Of a DNA stretch of 64,000 nucleotides, positions 45,708-58,700 are shown piece after piece. Source of the DNA: Sporodiniella umbellata (Eukaryota > Mucoromycota > Mucoromycetes > Mucorales > Rhizopodaceae). Every line of letters starts with the position of its first letter. Position 1 is the first letter of the stretch. The DNA lies in the NCBI GenBank assembly GCA_025677835.1, contig JAIXMR010000011.1, forward strand, positions 1 to 64,000, read 5' to 3'. The position numbers and the translations under genes are program-made. Under the pieces are notes generated by a model that saw only the letters and a list, made by a program, of their open reading frames with translations, searched no databases and was not told where the DNA came from.

Positions 45708-47282
45708 TTATTGAAAAGGGTAAAAGGAGTATATCCTTACAAACGATCCATATGCATTATTAACAAGTAACACTATTCTAGTTTCATCAAAACAAATCGA
45801 CCTTATAAAATATAAAGGGAGTTCTTCTATACAAGAAAGCGTTTGTGAGAGTGTCTGTGAAATTGCTTGTGTAGCACGAATGACAGCAGCTGGCATCCCT
45901 TTGTTTTGAAACATATTCCATACATTGATACCAGCTAAATCGACACTTAACAACCGGCCCTTTTCTAAAGCCAAACCGCGAACACAAGATGTATGTCCGT
46001 ACAGCATTGCCTCAAACCGGATACTGGGTCGACCGTGGTTTACAGATACCACATAATGCTTCATCGTGTTGTTCGCATAGGCAACTACTAAATTGGGAGT
46101 AGAGTATACCATCGATGTAATGACAGGGAAAGTTGATTCATTTGTGTAGTCTGTGTAGTGACCTCCTTCGGGTAGAAAGTTGAATGCTTCTGTATCTAAC
46201 GCAGTCGTTTCATAGCTTGTTTCTACATGAGATGTTGTGATATAGAGCTTTTGAAGTCGAACAGAGCAGGAGTTACTCTCCAAATAAATACTGGCAAAAG
46301 CAAAAGCCAGCCACGTACAGCCCGACAATGGGTATAGCTCGAGAGTAATGGGCCCTTGGTATCGAGAATCTGTAACCTGCTGTATTATCCGTGTGTAGTG
46401 ATTCCGCTCGATATATACTGCTGTCATCCTCCCCTTTTGTGTACAAAACAAGACAAGTTGACGATTTATGTCGACCGCAATAACTGCATCTCTTTCATCA
46501 CTGCTTGCATCATGGCTTGTAACCTCATGAACATTCAGTGTATTGTCTTCAAGAAAATCAATGACCCATAAACTGAATCCTCCATTTTCGTAGCCAGCAA
46601 CGAGTTGGGATCGACAGTTATCTTCTTGTACTAACTTGATAAAAGTGATTGGTATAGATCCAAAGTCGATAGAGGATATTGAATTTATCCGTACTGCGTC
46701 CTTCACAGTATATTTCCATACATCAATTGAGCACCCATCGTCTGAAGTTGCAAAAATAAAATCTCCTTTGATTTGAACTAGAGACTGACTGATTACACTA
46801 GGTATTTTTCTTTCATTTCCAGCACGAACTAAAACTTCACGGCAATTCCCTGCAAGTGTTTTTGTATGAGTGGACAGAAGCTTACAATGAAACTCTGTCT
46901 ACCTGATAGCCAATTCTTATGAACCCTAAACTTGGTTTTCCAACTACCTCCATATCGACTAGCTGAGACTTTTTCTTTTTTGCTGGTCCAATGAAATTCA
47001 GTGCTGTGGCCGATGGTAGAGCTCTCAAAGTGATGGTGAAACAGAGGCTTCCATAGCTAAAAAAAAGAACAGGTAAGTAGTTTGACGAGCTCGTTTTACT
47101 ATTACCATTTCATCGTTTGCTAAGCGCTTCCACTCAAAATTAACTGTTGCGCAGCGCAAAAGCTCTTCAAAGCTTAAATAGCTAAATACGCGAAAAGTCA
47201 GTTCTTTCGAAAGTATTCTAACGAAATCGAGGCGTTTTTGTCTGGAATGTCTTGGGCGTTTACGAACATGCTGAAGATTCAT
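45708..47282 (-). CDS. F-box protein with WD40-like C-terminal region
   Basis: Three exons, 47282-47106, 47056-46903 and 46849-45708; phases fit, 490 residues. Residues 20-60 form an F-box: LSKELTFRVFSYLSFEELLR, CATVNFEWKRLANDEM, with the typical next-exon LWKPLFHHHF. The remainder is beta-rich with WD-like repeats: SDDGCSIDVWKY, YENGGFSLWVI, HTSCVRGLALEKGRLLSVDLAGINVWNM. F-box proteins link substrates to Skp1-Cullin1 ubiquitin ligases, the propeller usually being the substrate reader. I cannot assign an orthologue. It is divergent from VPS15, with 363 bp between the two start codons. Confidence 0.85.
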
Positions 47283-47645
47283 TAAAAGAGCATTACAAAA
47301 AAGAAAAAAAAAAAAAAACTGAATTAAAGGTTTAAAAAGAAGAATAAACCAGTCTGTTGGGTATACTGTGACTTTGGAGGTTTAGTATACTGACGGAGCG
47401 CTTTAAAAACCATGACAGCCCAAAAATAGAAATAACCAAAAACGATATGCACGTCTTTGCTCAAAAAGACAAAACATTATTTCCTTGCTTTTATTTTCTT
47501 GATCCCGTTCATTTACAAAAAATCTAAACACCTTCAGACAAAAAACGAAACACTATAGCGTTTAACTCACAGGACACCATTTGTCGTTGATTTTTTTTTA
47601 CTGCGAATCTATTGTATTTATATTTTATCAACGCATCAAACTAAA
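47283..47645. promoter_or_regulatory. Bidirectional promoter, F-box gene and VPS15
   Basis: 363 bp separate two divergent start codons, so the promoter elements must be shared or back to back. No TATA box of good quality was seen. An A run near 47303-47318 sits close to the F-box gene start. Confidence 0.5.
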
Positions 47646-50600
47646 ATGGGAAACAAAATATCAACTGTAACAGCCATTACAGGAATTGACAGTTATGTGA
47701 GCGAATTAAGAGACATTCGATATCAAAAAAGGTCTGTGACGCTATCTATACCTGCTGACTATTTGTGTTTATGCATGTGTTTTATAGTATTGGTAATGCT
47801 CGATTCATGAAAACCATCCTTGGAAGACATGATAAGGATGGCTATGTTGTTGTAAAAATATTTGTGAAACCAGAATTAGGAATGTCCTTGAGCAAGAGAG
47901 TGAAAAAACTCAAAGGTTTCGTATACTCTTTTTTTTCTTTTCGTTTATAGATAATATATTGATTTTATTCTGATAGAGGAATATAAAACTTTATCTACTG
48001 TACCCAACGCTTTTTGCTTTCAAAGAGTACTAGAAACAGAAAAAGCAGCCTATTTAGTCAGACAGTACTTGTATAGTAACCTATATGACAGAATCAGGTA
48101 ATATATACCCCTAGTTGAACAGTATAGAGCTGATGTTTGACATTCAATAGTACCCGCCCTTTCCTTACAACAATTGAAAAAAAATGGATAGCGTACCAGC
48201 TTTTGAGGAGCATTGCTGACTCACACTCAAAAAAGATATATCATGGTGATATTAAGACAGAGAATGTACTGGTTACTTCATGGAATTGGGCCTATTTAGT
48301 AGACTTTGCCTCTTTCAAGCCTACTTATTTGCCCGAGGTAATAAAAAAAAAACCTTTGCTATGTGCTGCTATCTTATATAAAAAAAAACATAGAATAATC
48401 CTGCAGATTTTTCGTTTTTTTTCGATACATCTTCTCGAAGAACATGTTATATTGCGCCTGAGCGCTTCTACAAATCTGGAACTGATATAGATCATAGAAA
48501 TGCAAGTATCCCATATTCTCGCTTCTTTTTTTTTTTCTGTTGATAAAACAATGCTAAATTATAAAACAAACACAGAAACAAATGGGAGAAGACGAATACT
48601 TGAATGAACTTACACCAAAGATGGACGTTTTCTCTATTGGGTATTACTTCTTACTTATTCGATATATTTATACTGATCTTCTTATTACTATTACCATCGC
48701 ATATAAGCTGCGTAATTGCGGAACTTTTTTTGGAAGGCACATCTCTTTTTACTTTGTCGCAATTATTTAGATATAAAAGTGGAGAATACAACCCTACAGC
48801 AAGCCTCAACAAAATCGAAGATAAGGACATTAGAGGCCTGGTAGCTCATATGATTCAAATTGATCCAGAATCTCGACTTTCAGCAGAGGAATACTTATTG
48901 GAATGGCGCGGAAGGGCTTTCCCTCACTATTTTTATTCTTTTTTATATAATTATATGGGATCAATAACAGATCATGCAGAGAAACAAAAAGACTCAACCA
49001 TCATGTCTGCTCTATCTACAGCTTGTCCTAACACAGCCAGCAAAAAACTGACATATGCAGACGAAAAAATTGAACGCATATTTCTTGATTTTGAAAAAAT
49101 AATGTATTACGTTTCTTACTCGTGCGATGATACGAACGATGAAGAAAAACGCAAAACAAGAAAAGGCAATTTTTTTTAAAAAAAAAAAAAAAAAGAAACC
49201 CCTTTTACTAACCTACTACTGTTTTATTAAGATTCATTGAATGCGGCCACTGCTTCTTCTGTAAGTATTTTTTTTTTTTTTTTTTTACTTTTTCTGTTTT
49301 CTATTGATTGTTAATACAAAGGAAAAAGATACTGTTGTCACCTGAATCCAACATTCCCAACTACAGTAATACATCTAGTGCGCATGAAGAAACAGTATAC
49401 AAACCAGGAGGTAAATGCAAATGGAAACTCTATATACTCATTGTCTATAGAGGAGGGATCGCTTGTATTACTAGCATTTGTATGTTCTTTGATTCGTAAT
49501 ACGCTATATCCAAGCTCTAAGCTTAAGGCACTTGATATACTTTTAGCTTTGGCTGAAAGACTTCCTGATGATGTCAAGCTAGACCGCTTAGTTCCTTATT
49601 TGATGTGCCTCCTGACAGACGATTCGGCCTTGGTTAGGGCTAACTCTATTAAAACATTAACCAAGGTTGTAAGTATTTCTTATTCTGTCAGTGGCGTTTC
49701 TGAATCGATTTTCTTTAGCTCTGTATGGTAGAATCCATTCTTCCAATCAATGCTCGTATTTTTCCAGAGTATATTTTACCAAGCCTTCGTTCATTCACTA
49801 ATGACCCTGACGATCTTGTACGATCCACTTATGCCTCATGTATTGCCTTACTTGCAGAGACAGCTTTAAGGTTTTTGGAAATGACTCAGGTTATTATAAT
49901 AAAAATCAAATAGTGAGCGATACTAACATAATTTCTTCTTTGCTATAGTTGTTCAAGACAGATAATATGTACCCAGTCTCATCAGACACTGACTCTGAAG
50001 ATCTGAACTTTGAAGTAAGTCTTTATATTCTCTTATGGTAATATCTTAAAATATATTTTATTCTTTTGTAGTCTTCCTATGACTCCTATCTTCAGGAAAT
50101 TCAATCAGTAATACAGGAGCAAGCAACGATGCTATTGATCGATAAGAGCAGCTCTGTGAAGAGAGCTTTGTTAACTAATATCACTTCTCTTTGTGTCTTT
50201 TTTGGAAGGCAAAAAGCTAACGATGTACTTCTTAGTCATATGATTACCTATCTCAATGATAAAGATTGGATGCTACGAAGGTATGAGAATAAGCATAAAG
50301 ACTTTTTTGGCTAAACATATGCCAAAAAGCGCTTTTTTTGAGAGTATAAAAGGTGTTGGTACTTTTGTAGGTTCTCGTAGCTTGGAGGAGTACATTTTAC
50401 CTTTAATGGTCCAAGCCTTAACAGATTCAGAAGAGTTCGTTGTAGAGAAGGTACTAAATTCATTAGCCAGTCTAGCTGATTTGGGTTTGTTTCCCAAAAT
50501 GAAGCTTTGGGAAATTGTAAGCATTATATGGCCTTTGATTTGTCATCCAAATGTATGGGTACGCAACGGGGCAATTAGCTTCGTATCTTCCGCTATCAAA

Positions 50601-53379
50601 CATTTGCCAGAAATAGATGTCTGGTGTATTGTTTATCCTTTGATAAGACCTTTTCTTAGATCCGACATATCTGATGTAAACGAAGAATCGTTGTTGGCCA
50701 ATACAGAGGGTCCCGTAAGTGTCTATATTCATCCAAAAATATCTTGATTTTGCTTTACAAGCTGCGATTTTTTTTGTTTGCTAGATATCGCGTCAAGTTT
50801 ATGAGCAAGCTATTATATGGGCTGGAAAAGCTACAATAAGCTCTAACTTTTGGAAAAAGCAAAAAGAGCCACCGAAATTGGACAAGTCTAAAGCAGCAAG
50901 TAAGTATAGTCACCAAAATCAAAGCCGTGAAGGAAGCTGTTTTACTTACCATTCATTTACAGCTATAACTGAAAAAGAAGATCTTTTAGAAAACTCTCAA
51001 GAGTATATCCTTAAAAAAACTAATTTACAGAGTTTAATGACCCCTTTGTTTTTTTAGAGATGAGATATTTCTTGAACGCTTAAGATCCGTGGGAATGTCT
51101 GGGGAAGACGAAGGAAAATTGAGATACATGCGAGATTATATCTACAAAGTTTCTCGTGTAAAAATGAGAAACAATCGGCCAATATCCAAGGATACATATG
51201 AGAACGCAGGAAAGGAAGAAGTATTCTTAAAGAATTTAGGTGTTACCCCTATGACTGTGTTTTTGCCAGACTTATCCCAACAAATACGAAACGCAAAAAC
51301 TAAATTGCAAAAACCGTCCAGCACAAAGGCTAGAAATACATCCAGCAGAGCTAATTCCCGAGAAGACATGTGTAATCTCAATCAAGTAGCCAGTCAACCG
51401 CACATCAAAGCTTTAGTTAATGACAGCAATCAAACTAGAATATCTTCTATTAACATCCAGACTGATCTGGATAGTGACTCGGCCCCAAACGCTATCGACA
51501 GCCCATCTGAGTATAATTTTGGGTCCAGTTTACCAAAAGATCTTGAGCGCCCAAAAAGCGTAATTTTGACAATGGATTCAATCAAAACTAGAAATAACAG
51601 AATGGATGAGTCAATACGTATTGACTTGATAGATCAAGGTGGTCTATCAAATGAAGAAGATAGAGAGGCTACTGTTGCTGGATCAGGTAAATTGTACATA
51701 ATTACAATGCAGTCTGTATTTATATCAGCTCTATTTTTTAAAAGTTGGATACGCGCATTTACAAAAGCTTCTTTTTAAGACTGCTATAGAAGCTTTCCCT
51801 CCACATATACCTGAATTTATAGGCGCCTCAGATGTTCTCAAAAGATTTAAAAGAGTGCCTCAAAGCATCTCTAATTTTAGATCAATCCACAATTGGAAGC
51901 CTGAAGGCATACTTGTGGCCCACTTTACAGAGCACACAGCATCTATAAACCAGATTGCTATATCATGGGATTGTTTGTTGTTTGCATCATGCTCAGATGA
52001 CGGATCAGTCAAAATATGGGACTGTTCCCGGCTAGAAAGAAACGTAACAAACAGATCCAGAGTAACATATAACAAGCAAGGTCAGTTGAAATTTCAAAAC
52101 GTATTGTACTTAACATATTCTCAGGTGGAAGGATCAAATGTATCACATTTATTGAACAAACATACAGCATTGCTTCAGCGTCAGATAATGGCAGTATACA
52201 TATATTCCGGTAATCTATCGTTTAGTCTTTTAAAAACATGTACTTATATTTGTTAAACAAACTGACCAATTTCCTAAGTATTGACATTAATGATGTTGGG
52301 TCTGGACTGAAATTTGGAAAGTGTATCACTGTGCGTGAATACCAGCTAGAAGATGAATACCCCTTAATAATGAAGCACGTTACTACTAGTAAATAGCCTT
52401 CTTCAAGCAACTGTTTTTATTTATTAGACATAGATGCATCAAATACGATGGTTGGCTCAAAATCTATTTTGATTTTTACTACCACAAAAGGACGTATCTA
52501 TGCCCTTGATCTTCTTACAATGGAAGTTGTTTGGAAATTTCAAAACCCAAAAAGTCATGGTATAATCACAGCAATGACAGTGGATAAGATGAACACATGG
52601 TTATTGGTTGGTACTATGTCAGGTATTCTTACTTTATACGACCTTAGGTTTCATATACCTTTGAAGTCTTGGCTTCATCCCAGTAAGAGCCGAATCAGTG
52701 TACTTTTGTTAAATGAAGACCAAAGAGCAGAGAACAAACAGGTGTTTATTGCTTCTGGAAAAAACGAAGTCTCGGTATGGGATATTGTCAACTTGAAATG
52801 CATTGAAGTATACGGAGTAAAATCTGGGGATGAAAAAATGACAGGAGTTATTCTTGAGTCGTATAAGGTACTAAAAAAAACAATGAGGCCTATCCCTGAT
52901 TACACATATTGTAGTCTCTTGATACACCGAACAACAGGGATATATTGGTGAATTCTTTTACAAGTAATGATTCTGTATCTTCAGAAAACTCGATACGGGC
53001 AATTGCAGCTCCACCTGATTGTCGTTTTATGATTACAGGGGGATCGGACAGAAAAATAAGATTTTGGGATACCACTCGAATTGAGAATTCTGCAATTGTG
53101 TTAGGGTCAGAATTGGACGAACCAAAAGCAAGATATAGCACAAACACAATAGGCGACATGCAGTTTCATTTCGAGTTTAATAGAAATAACAGCCAAACAG
53201 GCAGTAGTAGTAGAAGCAATAACATGACAAGCATGAGCGCTCTAAACAACTCAGTAGCTCAACAACAATACCTCATGAGGAATCATATAGATGCTATTAC
53301 AAATATTGTTCTCACAGAGTATCCTTATCCAATGATTATTAGTGGTGACAGAGACGGTGTCATCAAAGTTTTGGCCTAA
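47646..53379 (+). CDS. VPS15: Vps15-like regulatory subunit of class III PI 3-kinase
   Basis: A gene of many exons; the first five are 47646-47731, 47788-47915, 47977-48097, 48151-48337 and 48394-48505. The protein starts MGNKIS, the N-myristoylation site conserved in Vps15. The kinase-like domain has [16 protein letters not shown] and VDFASFK where active kinases have HRD and DFG, as usual for this near-pseudokinase; CYIAPERFY and [10 protein letters not shown] follow. HEAT repeats occupy about 49440-50900 (for example [20 protein letters not shown]). A linker and a C-terminal WD40 propeller ([20 protein letters not shown] at 51940; [12 protein letters not shown] near 53040) complete the plan. 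Vps15 anchors and activates Vps34 on endosomes and autophagic membranes. The exon 5-6 junction is uncertain (acceptor near 48580 or 48593). Confidence 0.93.
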
Positions 53380-54155
53380 CTGCCTTCATTTTTCCTTTTT
53401 ATAATATGTAGAATAAACATATATTATGGTTTTACCCACTGTTTGTTTCTTTTAAGGGGCTCCTGTTTTTACATTGTACCCATAGTACACTGAAAAATCT
53501 TCTATTGTATTCTAAATAAACATCGTCACGGAATACTGAAAGGATCAAGGGGGTAAATGAAAAAACTTTTTATGGACCGCAACGACACCTATCTAACATC
53601 ATAGAAGAAAGAATTAAGAATTTATGCACAGTCGGAGGTATTCTTATTTACAAATTACCTCTATGCTATTTAATTAATAATACACAAAAAAAATGAGCCT
53701 ACTATCTCACAACATAAAGAAAGTAAAAATCTATTCAACAGGTTGCACTAATGCATTCCCAGTTCACGTTTTGTAAAATTTTGGAAAGGTTATATCTAGA
53801 ATTGACAACAAGAAAGCATTTCTATATCACCGATAACAGACTTCCGTAAAGTAACATCAGCCTTTCCAAACCTTTTTTTTTTTTAAAAGCAAAGCAAAAC
53901 AAGGCCTTCAGTAGTTTTCTTATGAGAGAGAAATGCTTAAAAAAACATACTGACAAATCTTTATAAGTCAAAGCCAGTGGCATATTCTATTTCCTTTTCT
54001 TCTTTTACTGCCGCTTATCCCGTGCATTGAATTTATTTACAATTCCTGATTCAGCAGATAGATTGACAGTCACCAAACAATGTTTTTTTTTAATAGCTAC
54101 GCACCAGCCCATAGACCTTTTCCTCTTCTTTTGATACAATTTTACAAAAGTCAAG
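53380..54155. other. Spacer between VPS15 and rad6
   Basis: 3' UTR of VPS15 and promoter of the E2 gene. T-run/A-run junction at about 53872-53886. No gene seen. Confidence 0.5.
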
Positions 54156-54849
54156 ATGTCTACACCCACTAGAAGAAGACTTATGCGCGATTTCAAAGGA
54201 ATACAGAGCGACCCTCCAGGTATGCTTCATAAAGCAAAAGCAAAAAACCCTTTACCTCTATAATTGTTGCTAACCAAAAAAAAAAAAAAAATAGCTGGTG
54301 TATCAGGTAAAGCAACACAGTAAATCATCTGAAAGATGCACTCCTAATCATATCGGTTCAAAGGCGCCCCTTGTCCAGACAATATTATGATGTGGAATGC
54401 AGTCATCTTTGGCCCAGGTAAATTTCTTCTGGTTGCGAGATTCGTTTTCTGATTACGTTTTTTGCAGGTGACACGCCTTTTGAAGATGGAACTTTTAAAT
54501 TGGTTTTACAATTTGATGAAACATATGTATGTAAAATAGCAAATGAAAAATAGTGGACAGCTTACATATACATATATATATATAGCCAAATAAGCCGCCC
54601 CAAGTTAAATTTGTTTCGAAAATGTTTCACCCAAACGTATACGCCAACGGAGAGTTATGCCTCGATATTTTGCAAAATCGTTGGAGTCCAACTTATGATG
54701 TTGCTGCTATTTTGACCAGTATCCAGTCACTTTTCAACGATCCTAACCCGAACTCGCCAGCCAATGCAGAGGCTGCGAACCTTTATCGAGAGAATAGAAA
54801 GGAGTACGTAAGAAGAGTTCGAGAAACCGTTGAACAATCATGGGAATAA
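54156..54849 (+). CDS. RAD6: Ubiquitin-conjugating enzyme E2, Rad6/Ubc2 type
   Basis: Five exons: 54156-54219, 54295-54306 (only 12 nt), 54364-54417, 54468-54526 and 54586-54849; 150 residues. The product starts [20 protein letters not shown], the very conserved Rad6 N-terminus. It has the HPN motif ([16 protein letters not shown]) with the catalytic Cys in ELCLD, and ends [13 protein letters not shown] without the acidic tail of budding-yeast Rad6, like fission-yeast Rhp6 and animal homologues. Rad6 works with Rad18 (PCNA, DNA damage tolerance) and Bre1 (histone H2B). The micro-exon supplies AGVS of the conserved PPAGVSGAP stretch. It converges with eS28. Confidence 0.97.
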
Positions 54850-55053
54850 ATTCTTTGAAAAAAAAAAAAAAAAAAAAATGCACATAAAAAAGGAGATAAA
54901 TAAACAAACAAAAACCTATATCCATCGACATGAATGTGTATATAAATTATTAAGCAACGTAGTTTCTGAGTTCTCCTCTTATATGCCAAATCAAATATAA
55001 ACTTGTGTACAAAGGTTTACAAACTGTTTATTTTATGATTTGTCTGATTTCTT

Positions 55054-55603
55054 TTAACGGAGACGACGAGCTTCACGTTCAGATTCCAAGAGACAGAGAA
55101 TGTCGTTTTCGCGGACGGGACCTTTGACGTTACGGATGATGGAACGGTTGGTGTCATCCATGAATTCAACGCGGACTTGAGTAACACCACCACGAGAACC
55201 AGTACGGCCGAGGACCTTTGTGACTTTAGCAAGCTTAACAGGTGTTTTGGTGTCCTATTATTAATGTGTCAATGCTAGATTCTAAAGTCAATCGACAGAG
55301 TAAAGAGTCAACGAAGGAGCGAAAGAACGAAAGAGGATAGGGCAAGAAGCAAGCAAAAAAAAAAAAAAAAAAAAAAAAAGTTCTGCTGCAGCTAGGGATG
55401 AGCCGACTTGTTGAGCAAAGCGTCGAATTGTCTGAATGGTAATTGTATATGCATATACATGTGCGTTGTATAAATACTGTAAAACATCTATTCATCCATC
55501 CATCCATCCATATATCCAGCCGCTATTTTACAATTGTCCCCTTTTCCTGCATTCCCCTCTTTCTTTCTCCCTCGTTTGCTGCTTTTCTTCCTTCACTCAC
55601 CAT
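55054..55603 (-). CDS. RPS28: Small-subunit ribosomal protein eS28
   Basis: Exon 2 (55254-55054) encodes 66 residues: [39 protein letters not shown], then [20 protein letters not shown] and the universal ARRLR end. The start codon is alone on the preceding coding exon: ATG at 55603-55601 followed at once by GTGAGT, with a 346-nt intron to the TAATAG acceptor before 55254. The resulting 67 residues equal the usual eS28 length. The intron is long for this window and holds an ATCC microsatellite and a T run, so the sequence between may have another function. The protein belongs to the 40S head near the mRNA exit channel. The upstream neighbour CFT1 ends only 115 bp before this start on the same strand. 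Confidence 0.93.
55491..55516. repeat. ATCC tetranucleotide repeat in the eS28 intron
   Basis: About five CATC units followed by CATATATCC. It lies inside the long first intron of eS28. Confidence 0.85.
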
Positions 55604-55717
55604 GATGTATGTTATGTATGGATTGAAAAGGAAGGATCTTCAATATAATGGCCTTTCCCAGCTCAGACCTGTCCTTTTTTTTTTACTGCAGCACAATTCG
55701 GAGTTTATTTATTTATT

Positions 55718-58700
55718 TTAAAAATGATCAATGCTACATTCAATATCTACCAAATCCTCCATAATGCGAGTTACAGTTGTACCAATCTGCTTAGTAGTTT
55801 CTCTCTGCTCTTCTATTGAAAGGCCTGCAAATTCAAAGATCAGATCACCATCCAAAACTGCCTTCGTTCGGTTGGTCGACATTCGCTGCTTTGGTCCTTT
55901 AATCAACCGGAAGGCTCTTGGGTTCAAGCCAGCAACATGCTGGAGGTTGTTGACAAGGTGACCATAGAGTGTATTGAGACGTTTAAAGGTCTTTTCTGAT
56001 ACGGAAGATATAACGGCAATAGACCCACTGAATGTACCGCACAAGCAAAAGTGCCTTCTACTATATTCAAGTCCCTTTTCGGTTTTCTCTATTTGAGGTA
56101 ATCTAACCATTGTCTGTACTTGAGATCCCACATGAAAATCTCCACGTCGCATTAACTTTTGACCGCCAAAAGACTGCAAGTCTAGGAGAGAACAAAAAAG
56201 TTAGTTTGATTTTAAAGAGTGTACTTCACCTACTAAAAGGAGCGTATTGATATAAATCAACATTTTCATTTGTATCTCCCACAATAAGGTATAACGATTT
56301 ATCGTCAATGATAAAGTCCACACAGCCCACATCAAACGATTGATAATCCTTTCCTAATAGCGTTAGCTTTGCGGGCTCCAATTGGAAACCCAAAAACCAT
56401 ATCGACTTTTGAGCATCGCCAATCAAGATGAAGTTTTTAATGGAGCTCATGCTGGTTACAAAAATCTGAACATCGATGAAGGCTACACCAACCAGCCTTT
56501 CGTCGTCCTCCAAGCTCCATACAATTACCTTTGAACCTATACAGGCCGCAAGATGACCGCTTACTGTACACATGGCTGTAACTGCACCCTTAACATCTTC
56601 CGTAAGAATATGTTTAAATTTATGGTTGGTTTGTGGGTTGTCTGGCTCAGGCACAACTTCAATAATATCGTAAATTCGGATCTAGATTGAAACAACTTAG
56701 TACTATTAAATTTAGTGATGGCAATAACTTACAGATCCTTTCATAGTGGTGTCTTCACCTTTAAGACCTCCAATGCCCACTACCATATAGTACTTTCTCC
56801 CCGTACTAGTTTGTTTAGAATCTAAAAGAGCGCACTCCAAAGAATAACATTGCTCAAACTCTTCAAACTCTACTTTGTCAACAATTTCCCAGGTGACGGG
56901 AGAGACCAAAACCATTGAGAATCGATCCATTTCAGGCAAAAACTCGCCCGGCCCTCGTTCATCAGTTTCTTTGCCGTCAATGTATTGATTGTCATCATTT
57001 TTTATGCGAGTTGGTACTTTGCTGGATACAAGGACGGAGTATACACGCATATTGGGGTGGTATTGAATTTTGTGTACAGTTTGTCCCAACACAATCTTTT
57101 GTATAACCCAATCTAAATCGTAATTAACACCATCTGTTCTTAGTCTTGATAGCTCAATGGAAGACTGATGTAGAAAAAAAAAATAACAGTAAGAAAAATA
57201 TAGTCTTTTAGTTACTTTACCTTTGAATTTACGGTGATAAAGCCGTGTTCACAGTTTACGTTGTGGAACTGTGTGAAACCTACTACTTTATGCTCTGTTT
57301 TCATTGGATGCACACGTACAAAGCTTTTACATGAACACATCAGCCAAGCAGGTTGGGAGCCTGCTACAAAAACACCAGCATATCCTGCTACGTCATCAAA
57401 GGGTACTAGTAGTTTACGCTGTATCATCTTGTCCAACTTCTTTGACTGTTTGTTGTCTTCGTCTTCCTCGTTCAAATCCGCGTCTGGAATCTCGAACTCA
57501 TCGATAATGTTTTTTTTTTTCTTAGGTTTGGCCTCCTCTGGATTATGAGAAACGTATTCATGATGTACACGTGAAAATCTAAGAGCAAGACGATTAGGGG
57601 CTGCTTCATCCACATACACAAAGGCCTTGTATATAATGATATCGTTGGTATCTGTGCGTGCTACCAAATGAGGATCTTTTCTTTCTTTTCCAATATGAGT
57701 CATCAAAATTTCTTGGATAGTATGCGTTGGCGCTTTGGATTTGGCGCTATTGTCTACAAGCAAATCGGGCGCTACATTCAACTGAGAACAGGAAAAGTAT
57801 TCAGTAAAATCGGGAAGACTATAAATTCTGAAAAGACCAGTAGTGGTGTAGGTATAGCACCAGAATTTGGTATCTACGGTTTGTGTTTGCTCAAGAGTTT
57901 CAGTTTTTTCGTTGGTCTCTTTGTTTTCTTCAGATTTTTCTTCTTCTTGTGGTTCCAGCTGGGGTTCTTCCACGGATTCTTTCTTCGCAGGCTCTTCCAT
58001 CAAGTCGTCACCATAAAGGTCCATATCAACCTCGTCAAAATCAAATGTGGCAATCGTTTTGCTTATCTTTTTTTTTGCCGATAAGTTTTCTTCATCTGCC
58101 TTTCTCTTCTTTAGTTTTTGCGCCTCTGTTGCAGCAATTTGAGCAGCCAGGGCAGCTTGAGTTGATTCGATTTTCTCGGTTACACTCATGAATAACCTAG
58201 AAGTATCTGCAAAAATGCCTGACATGGCAATACCGACATCCTTTTTAAAAAATTTAGCACAAAAATAACAACGTAAGCAGTCCTTGAGATGAAACTTACT
58301 TTAACATGACTAGGCAATTGAATATGAACAACGTTTCTTGTAGCAACGCTGCCCTGCAAAGCTAAAATTTTATTATTATCAAGCGTTAAAAGGATATACG
58401 GATCGCGTATGCTTGCTTCGATAATTTTGGCGCCACGGATAGGCACCGTTTGGATACGTCGACCTTCGGTTGTAAGTACCATAACACCTGTCGAATATAC
58501 CTGTACAATTCGTGTGTGCATAAACAGAGTACTGACTGCAATAGTTGGGCCACGTGTATAGAATCCAATATTAACCAATTCTTGTAATTCATCGCCTGCT
58601 GACAACACCAATGTACTTTTAGATTTACTAATGAACAAAAGCTTATCAAACGGTTCTTCAATTTCAGATTCATCTCTTCGACATTTGATCGACCAAATTG

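Noticed and set aside
55360..55480. Small nucleolar RNA in the eS28 intron
   Set aside because: No pair of C (RTGATGA) and D (CTGA) boxes with terminal stem, and no H/ACA structure, could be seen by eye.
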